This document shows positions 15,848-24,797 of a DNA stretch of 64,000 nt, piece by piece; position 1 is the first letter of the stretch; every line of letters begins with the position of its first letter. Origin of the DNA: Brassicibacter mesophilus (lineage in GTDB: Bacteria; Bacillota; Clostridia; Tissierellales; Proteiniboraceae); the NCBI RefSeq assembly GCF_050433385.1, contig NZ_JBNPXI010000003.1:186001-250000 (forward strand), given 5' to 3'. Below the pieces are notes generated by a model. That model was not told the DNA's origin and did no database searches. It worked only from the letters and a program-made list of their open reading frames with translations. The position numbers were made by a program, and so were the translations under genes.

Positions 15848-18800
15848 ATGAACGGAATTAAAATAGTTGAATACGAAAGGGCACATGCTAAATCATTGGC
15901 TGACATGTGGAACATGAGTGCTGATAACTGGGGGGGATCTGACAGCATATATACTGAGGAGAGTGCAATAGAGGAAAACGAAAATACTGGCAATATAAAC
16001 ACATATGTAGCAATAGATGGTGAAAAAGTTGTAGGTTATTGTAGCTTTTCAGAATATAGGCAGGATGATGGAGCAATGTACATACCTCTTTTGAATGTTC
16101 GTCCAGATTATCATGGCAAAAAGGTCGGTAAACAATTAGTTCTTCAAACTGTAAAAAGAACTATTGAGCTTGGGTGGCCCAGACTTGATTTATATACTTG
16201 GGCAGGGAATACTAAAGCAGTTCCTCTTTATAAAAAGTGCGGCTTTTTCTGGGAGAAAAGAGACGATGCAACACATCTAATGAATTTCATACCTACAGTA
16301 ATGCAAACAGAGGCTGTAAAGGAATACTTTGAAATATTTGACTGGTATGAGGATAGTAAAAGAGATATTGCAGTAAGTCCTGACGGAAATGAAGAAGATA
16401 ACTATTCTAATTATGAATACTTATGGGAAAAAGATGGGAAACATTTGAGAATGGTTTTCGAAAGAAAAGGAAGAGGCTTACGATTAATTGATACAAATGA
16501 CTATATTATAAGTGCAGATATCTCAGAAAAAGATTTAGTTTTCGGAAGAGAATATAATATAACCTATCATGTTGTCAATAAGACTGGTAAAAAATTAGAT
16601 ATTGCTATAAAAGGCAAGAACGATAAAAACATCACTTTTTCTTTTGAAGCAGAAGCTTCAGTAGCGGATGAGAAAACGTTTATTGCTAATTTCTTTGTCG
16701 GAGAAATAGAAGAAGAACAGAGTCATTGGAGAACACATCCTTGTGTTATAGCTGAAATTATGATTAATGGTAAAAGAGCTTTTTTAAAAGTAGGAATTAA
16801 TCCTAAGTTTCCAGCGAAACTTTCACTTACTGCGCCTGATGTGCAGAAGCTAAAGAATGTTAATTCTGATTTTTATATAGACATTCAAAATAATTTTAAT
16901 GAAGACACTGTATTTGAGTTCACATTACCTGATTCAGATGACATTGATTTTGAAGATAGAAGTTTTAGTATACCTTTAAAGCCAAAAGAAAAAGCTTCTA
17001 TTCTTATATCATATACCTTAAATAATCCGTTTTTGTATCAAGCTATGTTAAATATAAAAGCTACTCTTAATAATGAAGTTGTTGAATTTAAGAAAAAAAT
17101 ATCGCTATATTTTAATGGATACACAGGTAGATTTGGAGGAGAAACTGATGAACAATGGATTGTATATAATGGGAACTATTCTTTACACTTAAATAAGTTT
17201 GATAATGATTTGATAGTGAAGAAATATCCTGATACTGTACATGAGATGATAGTATTTTATCCTAGAGTTGGGTTACCATTTTCTCTTGAATTTTCAAAGG
17301 AAAAACCACATACAGTTGAGAACTATTGTGAAGATGACTATATTGTACTTAAAGCTTTTTATAATTCAAGAGATTTTAAAAATATACAACTAATATCATT
17401 ATCTAAACTATATCCAAATGGAATTGTAGAGCATAATTATGAAGTTCAAAATATAACAGATAAGGATACTGATGAAGATGTTTGGTTCAGTCAGAGCTAC
17501 TATTATGATTTGGCGGATGCAGTAATACCTTATGATACTGAATTTGTAGAAATAAATGGATATGACAGTACTAGCCTTGACTATTGGGATAGTAGTAAAT
17601 TTACTGAAAACTGGATTTATTCAAGTGAAGGCAAATCAACTTTTAGCTTTTGTTGGCCTAAGGAAGATAAAATAAAGTTTAACATGTGGTATTTTTCAAT
17701 TGATAAAAATTTAGGTAAAATTCCTGCAAACTCAAGTATAAGCACAGAACCATGTTTTATAGCAATAGACACATTTAAAGATTGGAAAGAACTTAGGAAA
17801 TTTGCTGTAAAACATGACTGTAATGATGATTCACATACAATTAGCAAACTCGAATTTAGTATCAATGATGGTAATCCATTTGTGGGAAAAAGCTTCAATG
17901 CAGCCTTTAAGGAGTATAGGAAATCATATTTTGATGGAGTCATCACTTTGAGTTCGAAAAATGACTTATTCGAACCTATTGTGAAAAACTTCTCCAAAGA
18001 AGACTTTGTTAACAATACTGAAATGATTGTTTCATTAGATAACAATGCAAACATTGATATTCTCTCACTAGATGTTGATTTTGAATCAGTAGCTTTTCAA
18101 AAGAAAATAGCAATATTTAAAACTAACAATGATACTATTAATAGCGAAAGAACATTTGAAAATGAATTAGAGATATTCTCAGTAGACAATGGGGAGATAA
18201 AAATTAAATCTTCTCCACAATTTGCAAATTCTATATTTTCTCTAGTGTATAATGGGCATGAATGGCTTGACACATCCTTCCCTACACCTACACCTAAATC
18301 CTGGTGGAATCCTTGGACAGGAGGAATAATAAGTCATCCTAGAGAGTTAACTCTTATTTCACTTAGTGAGGAAGAAAAAGAAGCAGATTTTATACAGATT
18401 AAAGATAGTCTAGGTAATATGTGGAGTGGTATAAAAATTTCAGCAAATATTAAGAAAAATGATAAATTTAAGGGTTTTAAGATGTACCAATACTATTTAA
18501 TGCTTCCAGGCTTGCCAGTATTGTGTTGCACAACAGAAATTGTTCAAAAAACAGGCTATTATTTCAATTCTGTAGAATATATGACTGAAGTTTTTATGAA
18601 GCTTGATGAAGAGTTGAAAAATAATAGATTTACTGTGCAAAATCAATCAGGAGAGATGGTTACCTATAAGGCTGGAAAGGCTTTTGATATTAGGACAAAT
18701 GGATCAATTACATTTGAGGGAGTTAATAGAACTGATAAGATGATGGTCTATAGTAATGGAGATGTCCCACTATGGGGATTTTCTAACAATGAAGCAGTAG

Positions 18801-18931
18801 GTAGCTTTGTAATTAACAAAATAGAGGCTAAAAATAATACTCAATTCTTTATGCCTCCAGCATTTTTAATATTCACTAAAGAAGTTATTGACCATGATTT
18901 ACTAAAAAATTTACGAAATATAAAATTTTAG
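15848..18931 (+). CDS. GNAT acetyltransferase fused to a large beta-rich C-terminal region
   Basis: A 1027-residue protein. Residues 1 to about 150 form a GNAT acetyltransferase domain; acetyl-CoA motif A is VRPDYHGKKVGKQLVLQ, followed by the AVPLYKKCGF motif B. The remaining 870 residues contain no recognised enzyme motif. They look beta-rich with repeated Ig-like segments (e.g. around 200-440) and a C-terminal part (about 740-1020) that reads like a sugar-mutarotase-type sandwich (WWNPWTGGI...), a weak resemblance only. The ATG at 15848 follows GGGGGG by 7 bases; a TTG at 15833 lacks a site. There is no signal peptide. It is followed after 11 bases by an amidohydrolase, suggesting a shared pathway. 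Confidence 0.8.
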   Translation: MNGIKIVEYERAHAKSLADMWNMSADNWGGSDSIYTEESAIEENENTGNINTYVAIDGEKVVGYCSFSEYRQDDGAMYIPLLNVRPDYHGKKVGKQLVLQTVKRTIELGWPRLDLYTWAGNTKAVPLYKKCGFFWEKRDDATHLMNFIPTVMQTEAVKEYFEIFDWYEDSKRDIAVSPDGNEEDNYSNYEYLWEKDGKHLRMVFERKGRGLRLIDTNDYIISADISEKDLVFGREYNITYHVVNKTGKKLDIAIKGKNDKNITFSFEAEASVADEKTFIANFFVGEIEEEQSHWRTHPCVIAEIMINGKRAFLKVGINPKFPAKLSLTAPDVQKLKNVNSDFYIDIQNNFNEDTVFEFTLPDSDDIDFEDRSFSIPLKPKEKASILISYTLNNPFLYQAMLNIKATLNNEVVEFKKKISLYFNGYTGRFGGETDEQWIVYNGNYSLHLNKFDNDLIVKKYPDTVHEMIVFYPRVGLPFSLEFSKEKPHTVENYCEDDYIVLKAFYNSRDFKNIQLISLSKLYPNGIVEHNYEVQNITDKDTDEDVWFSQSYYYDLADAVIPYDTEFVEINGYDSTSLDYWDSSKFTENWIYSSEGKSTFSFCWPKEDKIKFNMWYFSIDKNLGKIPANSSISTEPCFIAIDTFKDWKELRKFAVKHDCNDDSHTISKLEFSINDGNPFVGKSFNAAFKEYRKSYFDGVITLSSKNDLFEPIVKNFSKEDFVNNTEMIVSLDNNANIDILSLDVDFESVAFQKKIAIFKTNNDTINSERTFENELEIFSVDNGEIKIKSSPQFANSIFSLVYNGHEWLDTSFPTPTPKSWWNPWTGGIISHPRELTLISLSEEEKEADFIQIKDSLGNMWSGIKISANIKKNDKFKGFKMYQYYLMLPGLPVLCCTTEIVQKTGYYFNSVEYMTEVFMKLDEELKNNRFTVQNQSGEMVTYKAGKAFDIRTNGSITFEGVNRTDKMMVYSNGDVPLWGFSNNEAVGSFVINKIEAKNNTQFFMPPAFLIFTKEVIDHDLLKNLRNIKF

Positions 18932-18942
18932 GAGAATAAATT

Positions 18943-19821
18943 ATGAAAATAATAGATGCTCATTTGCATTTCTCAAGAATTGAGAGCTTTAATAAAACTG
19001 CTAGAGATATTTCTATTGTTGATTATTCAGCTTCAGGTCTGATAAAGGAATTTGAAGAAAACAACATAATAGCTGGTATAGGAATGGGATTGACAGAGGA
19101 AATGAGCGGGGGGTTCCCCGACACCTCCTCTCCTAACCCTATGAAACTTGATATAGGAGATAAACTGCCAAATAACTTAGCCTATTGTATAGGCGTTAAT
19201 CCTGTTAGGTTATTGGGTAAATCAAAAGAGCTAGAGCTTGAAAATATTGAAGCAGAATTAAAAGGTGATGCTATAGGGATAAAGATATATGCTGGATATT
19301 ATCAGTATTATGTTTATGACACTGTATATGATCCAGTATATGCTTTGGCTGAGAAATATAATGTACCAGTAACTATCCATAGTGGAGACACTTATTCTGA
19401 TAGAGGAATCTTAAAATATTCTCATCCATTAACAGTAGATGAGCTTGCAGTAAAATACAGGGGCGTTAAATTTATAATTGCGCATTTGGGTGACCCCTGG
19501 GTCATGGATACTGCTGAGATAATTCGTAAAAATCCAAATGTGTTTACTGACCTTTCTGGGCTTATTATTGGTGATAGTACAGAAATTGAAAGAATGAAGC
19601 AAAAACAGCTATTTATTGACCATATCAAAAGAAGCTTAGTATATGCAGATAACTATTATAAAGTGCTATTTGGATCGGATTGGCCACTTGTACAGCTAAA
19701 GCCTTATATAGAATTCATAAAAGAAATCATTCCTGAAGAATTCCACGAGTATGTATTTTATAAAAATGCTTTAAGTGTGTTTAATAGGTTGAATAGAATG
19801 AAGACTCAAAAAGATATTTAA
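18943..19821 (+). CDS. Amidohydrolase family protein (TIM barrel)
   Basis: A 292-residue metal-dependent hydrolase of the amidohydrolase_2 type. The N-terminal metal motif DAHLHF (His-x-His) is at residues 5-10, followed by VTIHSGDTY, FIIAHLGDPW, and LFGSDWP with the conserved Asp near the C-terminus. Members act on C-N, C-C or lactone bonds of small acids. RBS AGGAG precedes the start by 8 bases. It is tightly linked (11 bases) to the acetyltransferase fusion, so the two probably act on related compounds. Substrate unknown. Confidence 0.87.
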   Translation: MKIIDAHLHFSRIESFNKTARDISIVDYSASGLIKEFEENNIIAGIGMGLTEEMSGGFPDTSSPNPMKLDIGDKLPNNLAYCIGVNPVRLLGKSKELELENIEAELKGDAIGIKIYAGYYQYYVYDTVYDPVYALAEKYNVPVTIHSGDTYSDRGILKYSHPLTVDELAVKYRGVKFIIAHLGDPWVMDTAEIIRKNPNVFTDLSGLIIGDSTEIERMKQKQLFIDHIKRSLVYADNYYKVLFGSDWPLVQLKPYIEFIKEIIPEEFHEYVFYKNALSVFNRLNRMKTQKDI

Positions 19822-19912
19822 TGACTATGAGGTCATACGACGAAATAATTTATATATCTCTTTTTAAAACTGTGAAAAGATAGAGATATGCGATATGACT
19901 CATAGGTCACTC
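19821..19912. repeat. Long imperfect inverted repeat between two genes
   Basis: The arm beginning at 19821 (ATGACTATGAGGTCATA) pairs with TATGACTCATAGGTCA ending at about 19912, with two single-base bulges. Inside it a second stem (ATATCTCTTTTT with AAAAGATAGAGATAT) continues the structure. The result is a hairpin of about 90 bases directly after the amidohydrolase stop. A second, weaker hairpin (ACAGG / CCTG) follows near 19924-19940. It could be a terminator-like structure, an intercistronic processing element, or a small mobile remnant. Confidence 0.6.
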
Positions 19913-19973
19913 ATGAATAAAATACAGGTTTTTCCCTGACTGTTTTATTTCGTTTATGTTAGGAGGAAAATAT

Positions 19974-20864
19974 ATGAGAGTAATAAAATTAGAATCAAAT
20001 AGAACTGCTGAGTTTATTAAATACTGCAAAAAATATGCAGATGAACATGACCCATCATTCTTGAGTGATGAAGACCTAAGAGAATTTGAACTTGATGAGA
20101 ATAATCCTACATATATCTTAATTGATAAAAAAGACAAGATTGTGGGAGCTGGGTCACTTATGCTTCCTCAGAGTTATAGAGAAAATAGAAGAGGAAGGTT
20201 TAGAATTTTACATACTGAACATCCAAGTCTTGAAGCATACGAATTACTACTTGAGCCATTTATGAGGTATACAGAGGAAATAGATAACATTTATCTATTC
20301 ATTCCTGAGAATAAAAAATCAATTGGTGATATCTGTGAAAATCTTGGTTTTAGAATTCAAAGATATTCATGGGTGATGAAAAAATTATCAGATAAAGCGG
20401 ACAATCCAATTTTCCCAAAAGGATATCAACTTAAACCGTTTAGATTTGGTCAAGATGAACAGATCTGGTGTGATATATTAAATATTTGTTTTTCTCATTT
20501 AGCTGGACATTTAGACAGTACCCCTGATAGAATAGCTGAATTTGAGAACAGTGAATATTATCTAGAAGACGGAATGATGATGCTTTATGATAATAATAAA
20601 GCGGTTGGTATAGTGAGGGTAAGCTTAGAAGATGAAGAACCACAAAAAGATTCATACCTTGACCATCTAGCGGTTTTGCCGGAATACCAAGGAAAAGGAC
20701 TAGGAAGAAACCTGCTGAGGGCAGGAGTACAGCTTAGTAAAAAGCACGGATTAAAATATACATGGCTGACTGTCAATGCAGAGAATAACAAGGCTGCAGA
20801 ATTATATACAAATGAAGGATTTGATAAAGAAGAAGTTATAATTTGTTATAATAAGAAACTCTAA
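19974..20864 (+). CDS. GNAT family N-acetyltransferase (two-domain)
   Basis: A 296-residue protein with a degenerate N-terminal GNAT-like half (about 1-140) and an intact C-terminal GNAT domain (about 150-296). The acetyl-CoA motif is HLAVLPEYQGKGLGRNLL, followed by VNAENNKAAELYTNEGF. Two-domain GNATs of this form resemble the mycothiol-synthase/antibiotic-acetyltransferase layout; the substrate is not predictable. The start at 19974 is set by TAGGAGG; the upstream TTG at 19956 has no site. It is preceded by the 90-base inverted repeat. Confidence 0.88.
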   Translation: MRVIKLESNRTAEFIKYCKKYADEHDPSFLSDEDLREFELDENNPTYILIDKKDKIVGAGSLMLPQSYRENRRGRFRILHTEHPSLEAYELLLEPFMRYTEEIDNIYLFIPENKKSIGDICENLGFRIQRYSWVMKKLSDKADNPIFPKGYQLKPFRFGQDEQIWCDILNICFSHLAGHLDSTPDRIAEFENSEYYLEDGMMMLYDNNKAVGIVRVSLEDEEPQKDSYLDHLAVLPEYQGKGLGRNLLRAGVQLSKKHGLKYTWLTVNAENNKAAELYTNEGFDKEEVIICYNKKL

Positions 20865-21021
20865 TGGCACATTACTTTAAAGCAACAATATAAAAAATTA
20901 ATTAAATAAGGACGATTTGTTTAATTTATTCAATTTATATATTGATTTTTTATAAGTTTACTGATAGATTTAAAATATGAAATAATTTATAATAACTCAA
21001 AATTTAAGGGGGTGTACCACA

Positions 21022-22452
21022 ATGCAGGTAGGTATGTCAAAGTATTTACAAGCTCAAAAACAATTATTAAAGGAGCTAGTTTCAGCATTATCAAAGGATT
21101 TTAAATACGTTTCTGTATTAGGAACAGATATAAGTGGTAAGCAGTACATAGTTCACAGAACAGGTGCAGGGTTAAATGATTCTATGTGGGCAGAAAGAGG
21201 ATTTGTGGTAAGAGTGCACAATGGAACTAACTATTCAGAGTTTTCATTTAATCAAATATCAAAAGATAGTTTGAACTCAATAATTAAAAAGATACATAGT
21301 AAGGTACTAAACGACATTAATAGCCTAAAAGAACATTCAATTGATTTGAGTAATTATCCTGTTATTGAAGAAGAAGCAATAACAGATAGCTTTTTTGGTG
21401 AAGTACAAATACTTCCTGAAAGCGTGAGCTCAAAAGAAAAGCTTCAGAAAATGACTTCAATCAAGGATAAAGCGCTTAAAAGTACGGAATTATTAATAGA
21501 TATGAAGGTAGCATATGAAGAAGTACAAGTATCCAAAGTCTTTGTTTCTCAAAATAAAGATCTTGAACAGTCTTATATTTGGGGACAAGGTGCACTGATG
21601 CCAATTGTTAGAAAAGATGATAATACAAAGTATTATTATGAAAGTATATCGGGGCTAAAGGGAGTCGAAATATTAGATGAAATGGAGTTAAAATGTGAAG
21701 AAACAGTGTCCTATGCTGAAAAACTTCTTGATGCGAAAAGAATGATACCTGGAGAATATGATGTTATTTGTAATCCTGAAGTTTCAGGATTAATAGCACA
21801 TGAGGCTTTTGGACATGGGGTAGAAATGGATATGTTTGTTAAAAACCGCGCAAAGGCAGTTGAATATCTAGGAAAGCAAGTTGCATCGGAGCTAGTGATA
21901 ATGCATGATGGTGCTAAATCAGCAAAGCAGGTTTCATCTTACCTTTTTGATGATGAAGGAGTAATAGGAACAGACACTGTAATTATTGATAAAGGAATAT
22001 TAAAAACTGGAATATCAGATTTATTATCGTCATTAAGGCTTAATACAAAGCCTACTGGAAATGGAAAGAGAGAGTCATTTGAAAGAAAGGCATATGCGAG
22101 AATGACTAATACATTTTTTGCAGCAGGAGAAGATAAGCTTGAAGATATGATAGCTTCCATAAAATATGGTTACTTACTAGAAAACTTTACTAGTGGTATG
22201 GAAGATCCAAAAAACTGGGGAATCCAGTGTATGATACTTGCAGGTAAAGAAATAAAAGATGGTAAACTAACTGGTAATATAGTATCGCCAGTTATAATGA
22301 CAGGATATGTCCCAGATGTTTTGCAATCGGTCTCGATGGTTTCTGATGAAGTTAAGTTATTTGGAGCAGGAGCGTGCGGTAAAGGACATAAAGAGTTCGC
22401 AAAAACCGCGGATGGTGGTCCATATATTAAAACAAGAGCGAGGTTGGGATAA
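21022..22452 (+). CDS. tldD: Metalloprotease subunit TldD
   Basis: A 476-residue catalytic subunit of the TldD/TldE peptidase. The zinc motif HExxxH is at residues 260-265 (IAHEAFGHGVE). In other bacteria the TldD/TldE heterodimer degrades unfolded peptides and can trim peptide precursors such as microcin B17. The RBS is AGGGGG, 9 bases before ATG 21022; a second Met at codon 5 is possible. The stop codon overlaps the start of the partner gene (TAATG), so translation is coupled. This enzyme could in principle act on the small peptides of the 12.8-13.3 kb array, but that is speculation. Confidence 0.93.
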   Translation: MQVGMSKYLQAQKQLLKELVSALSKDFKYVSVLGTDISGKQYIVHRTGAGLNDSMWAERGFVVRVHNGTNYSEFSFNQISKDSLNSIIKKIHSKVLNDINSLKEHSIDLSNYPVIEEEAITDSFFGEVQILPESVSSKEKLQKMTSIKDKALKSTELLIDMKVAYEEVQVSKVFVSQNKDLEQSYIWGQGALMPIVRKDDNTKYYYESISGLKGVEILDEMELKCEETVSYAEKLLDAKRMIPGEYDVICNPEVSGLIAHEAFGHGVEMDMFVKNRAKAVEYLGKQVASELVIMHDGAKSAKQVSSYLFDDEGVIGTDTVIIDKGILKTGISDLLSSLRLNTKPTGNGKRESFERKAYARMTNTFFAAGEDKLEDMIASIKYGYLLENFTSGMEDPKNWGIQCMILAGKEIKDGKLTGNIVSPVIMTGYVPDVLQSVSMVSDEVKLFGAGACGKGHKEFAKTADGGPYIKTRARLG

Positions 22453-23756
22453 TGATAGATAAAATTAGAGAAATATTATTAAACTCAAGAGAAGTAGATA
22501 GTTGGAAAGTAAACGAAAGCAAGATTGAATCAAGTGAATTATTCTTTATTAAAAAAGAGTTAGATATGAATCGAGCTAAGGAAGTACATCACTTTAAAGT
22601 TACAGTATATAAGGATTTTGAAGAAGAGGGTGTTATGTACAAAGGTTCTTCCACAACAAACATTTATCCTACTATGAGTACTGAAGAGATAGAAAAGGCA
22701 ATTGAGAGTGCAGCTTTTGCAGCTTCATTTGTTAAGAATAAACATTATCCATTAGTGAAGCCTTCGGAAGTAGCTATGTCCAATATTAAAAGTGAATTTT
22801 CAAAGGCTTCTATTTCAGAATGGTTGCCTAAGGTAACTGAAGCCATATTTGGCTCAGATAAATATGAAAATGGAAGTATAAATTCATCTGAACTCTTCCT
22901 TGAAAAAATATATACTAGGATAATCAACTCTGAAGGTGTTGATGTATCATATGACGGATACAAAGGGCAAATAGAGTTGATAACAAACTGGAAAGAAGAA
23001 GGAGAAGAGATTGAACTATATAAAGATGTTAAATTTGCTGATTTCAATAAAGAAGATATAATCGAATGTGTAGAAGATATGCTTAAAATGAGCAAGAATA
23101 AGGCTATAGCAAAGTCCACGCCAGCATTAAACAATATACCAGTTCTTTTATCTGGTGAGCCTGTTAAGGAGTTTTTTAGCTATTATTATGAGCAAGCTAA
23201 CGCTCAACTTGTATATGAGGGCATATCTACAGCAAAGGTTGGAGAATGTATTCAAGGAAAAGAAATAAAAGGAGATAAGATCAATATCACTGTTGATCCA
23301 CTTTTAAAAACATCAACATTATCAGCTCCATATGATGAAGATGGATATCCATTAAAAGCAGTAGAGATATATAGTGATGGTATACTAGAAGGATATTGGG
23401 GAAACAATAGATTTTCCAATTATTTAAATATTGAACCTACGGGAAATATCAGAAATATTATAGTTCATGAAGGAAGTAAAAATATAGACAATTTGAAAAG
23501 TGAACCGTATCTTGAACTGGTTGCATTTTCTGATTTTCAGATGGATACAATGACTGGAGATTTTGCAGGTGAAATAAGACTAGGATGGTATTTCGATGGA
23601 AAAGATTTAACTCCAGTAACTGCAGGTTCTATATCAGGAAATATCAAAGACGTACAACAGAAAATGTATTTTTCTAAAGAAATTCAACAGTTAAATAATT
23701 TTAAAGGTCCAAAAACAATTAAGCTGCAAAATGTAAGTATAGCAGGAAATGAATAA
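22452..23756 (+). CDS. tldE: TldE/PmbA family protein, TldD partner
   Basis: A 434-residue protein of the TldE/PmbA family, same fold as TldD but without the HExxxH zinc site. Family segments are seen: STTNIYPTMSTEEIEKAI, LLSGEPVKEFFSYYYEQANAQLVYEG, TVDPLL...APYDEDGYPLKAVEIYSDGILEGYWGNNRFSNYL, and GEIRLGWYFDGKDLTPVTAGSISGN. Its start overlaps the tldD stop by one base. A terminator follows. It probably forms the heterodimeric protease with TldD in the cytoplasm. Confidence 0.92.
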   Translation: MIDKIREILLNSREVDSWKVNESKIESSELFFIKKELDMNRAKEVHHFKVTVYKDFEEEGVMYKGSSTTNIYPTMSTEEIEKAIESAAFAASFVKNKHYPLVKPSEVAMSNIKSEFSKASISEWLPKVTEAIFGSDKYENGSINSSELFLEKIYTRIINSEGVDVSYDGYKGQIELITNWKEEGEEIELYKDVKFADFNKEDIIECVEDMLKMSKNKAIAKSTPALNNIPVLLSGEPVKEFFSYYYEQANAQLVYEGISTAKVGECIQGKEIKGDKINITVDPLLKTSTLSAPYDEDGYPLKAVEIYSDGILEGYWGNNRFSNYLNIEPTGNIRNIIVHEGSKNIDNLKSEPYLELVAFSDFQMDTMTGDFAGEIRLGWYFDGKDLTPVTAGSISGNIKDVQQKMYFSKEIQQLNNFKGPKTIKLQNVSIAGNE

Positions 23757-23763
23757 AGATATT

Positions 23764-23798
23764 AGGGTTTTGATATTTATCAAAGCCCTTTCTTTTTG
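23764..23798 (+). terminator. Terminator after tldD-tldE
   Basis: AGGGTTTTGATA / TATCAAAGCCCT stem (one G-T pair), two-base apex, then a T-rich run. Confidence 0.8.
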
Positions 23799-23824
23799 AA
23801 TATTAATTAGTAAAAGAAAATAAG

Positions 23825-23853
23825 TTTACAAAACACAAACGATTGTATATAAT
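23825..23853 (+). promoter_or_regulatory. Sigma-A promoter of the DUF2087 gene
   Basis: TTTACA (23825-23830), 17-base spacer, TATAAT (23848-23853), 38 bases before the chosen start. Confidence 0.65.
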
Positions 23854-23890
23854 GTTTATATAATAGCAAACATTATAGGGGTTGGTTTGG

Positions 23891-24664
23891 TTGAAAAGAA
23901 CAGATGAATTATTTTGGAATGCTACGGTAGACGAGATTGTAAAAGGATACAAATATGATGATTTTACAGAGGAATATATATGCCTTATATGTGGAAAAAG
24001 CTTTACAAAGGGAATAATATACCCACTTTCGGACATTTTATATGATGCTCAAAAAGCTATTAAGCTTCATATTAATAATGAACATGGATCGGTATTTGAA
24101 TATCTGATAAATATGAATAAAAAATATACTGGATTAACAGATATTCAAAAGGATATACTAAACTTTTTTTATAAAGGTATTAGTGATAAGGAAATAATTG
24201 AGCTTCAAGGTGGAGGGAGTACATCAACAATAAGGAATCATCGTTTCAAGTTAAAAGAAAAGGAGAAACAAGCGAAGGTATTCCTAGCAATGATGGAATT
24301 ATTAGAAAAAAAGAAAGACAAAGGTAAACCAGAAACCGAAGGTATGGAATTCATTAATATTCATAAGGGGGCTACAATGGTGGATGATAGGTATGCAATT
24401 ACTGAAAAGGATAGAGAGAATGTAATAAAAAACTATATTAAAGAAGATAGACTTACAGTTTTCCCTAGCAAAGAAAAGAAAAAAATAATAATACTTCAAT
24501 ACTTCATGAAAAAATTCAAGGCAGGTATAAATTATTCTGAGAAAGAGGTTAATGATATAATAAAGCAATTGTATGATGATTATGTTACAGTAAGAAGATA
24601 TCTTATTGAATATGGATTTATGGAAAGAAGTAATGATTGCAGCCAGTATCGGGTAAAAATATAA
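23891..24664 (+). CDS. DUF2087 transcriptional-regulator-like protein
   Basis: A 257-residue cytoplasmic protein. An N-terminal zinc-finger-like pattern, CLICG then HINNEH (C-x2-C...H-x4-H), lies at about residues 31-61. A helix-turn-helix-like stretch (LTDIQKDILNFFYKGISDKEIIELQGGGSTSTIRNHRFKLKEK, about 78-120) resembles LuxR/sigma-4 type domains. The C-terminal DUF2087 domain (about 176-257) contains LTVFPSKEKKKIIILQYFMKKF and DDYVTVRRYLIEYGFMER. TTG 23891 is preferred to TTG 23882, because the GGGG site at 23878-23881 directly abuts the latter. DUF2087 proteins are commonly annotated as regulators; the target is unknown. Confidence 0.82.
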   Translation: MKRTDELFWNATVDEIVKGYKYDDFTEEYICLICGKSFTKGIIYPLSDILYDAQKAIKLHINNEHGSVFEYLINMNKKYTGLTDIQKDILNFFYKGISDKEIIELQGGGSTSTIRNHRFKLKEKEKQAKVFLAMMELLEKKKDKGKPETEGMEFINIHKGATMVDDRYAITEKDRENVIKNYIKEDRLTVFPSKEKKKIIILQYFMKKFKAGINYSEKEVNDIIKQLYDDYVTVRRYLIEYGFMERSNDCSQYRVKI

Positions 24665-24671
24665 CATAATA

Positions 24672-24699
24672 AAAAGGAGTGAAGATTCACTCCTTTCTA
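24672..24699. terminator. Bidirectional terminator between the DUF2087 gene and pepF
   Basis: AAAGGAGTGAA / TTCACTCCTTT is a perfect inverted repeat with a T-run on the minus strand and a T-rich tail on the plus strand. It can serve both converging genes. Confidence 0.75.
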
Positions 24700-24704
24700 T
24701 TACC

Positions 24705-24797
24705 TATAGGAAAGTTCTAATTTTCCTTAATATAAGCTTTCTATTAATGGGTTAAAAGGCTTAATTAATATATTGACGCTTCTATAGAAGCTTTTTT
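24705..24797 (+). repeat. Structured repeat, copy A
   Basis: Begins with TAGGAAAGTTCTA (24707-24719) and ends with a hairpin GCTTCTATAGAAGC (24778-24791) and six Ts. Copy B at 58409-58507 has the same 13-base start, similar middle pieces (AAAAGGC) and a related closing hairpin (TTCT..AGAAGC, T-run), with diverged sequence in between. The common plan suggests an RNA structure or small dispersed element. It overlaps the last bases of pepF on the opposite strand. Confidence 0.55.
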
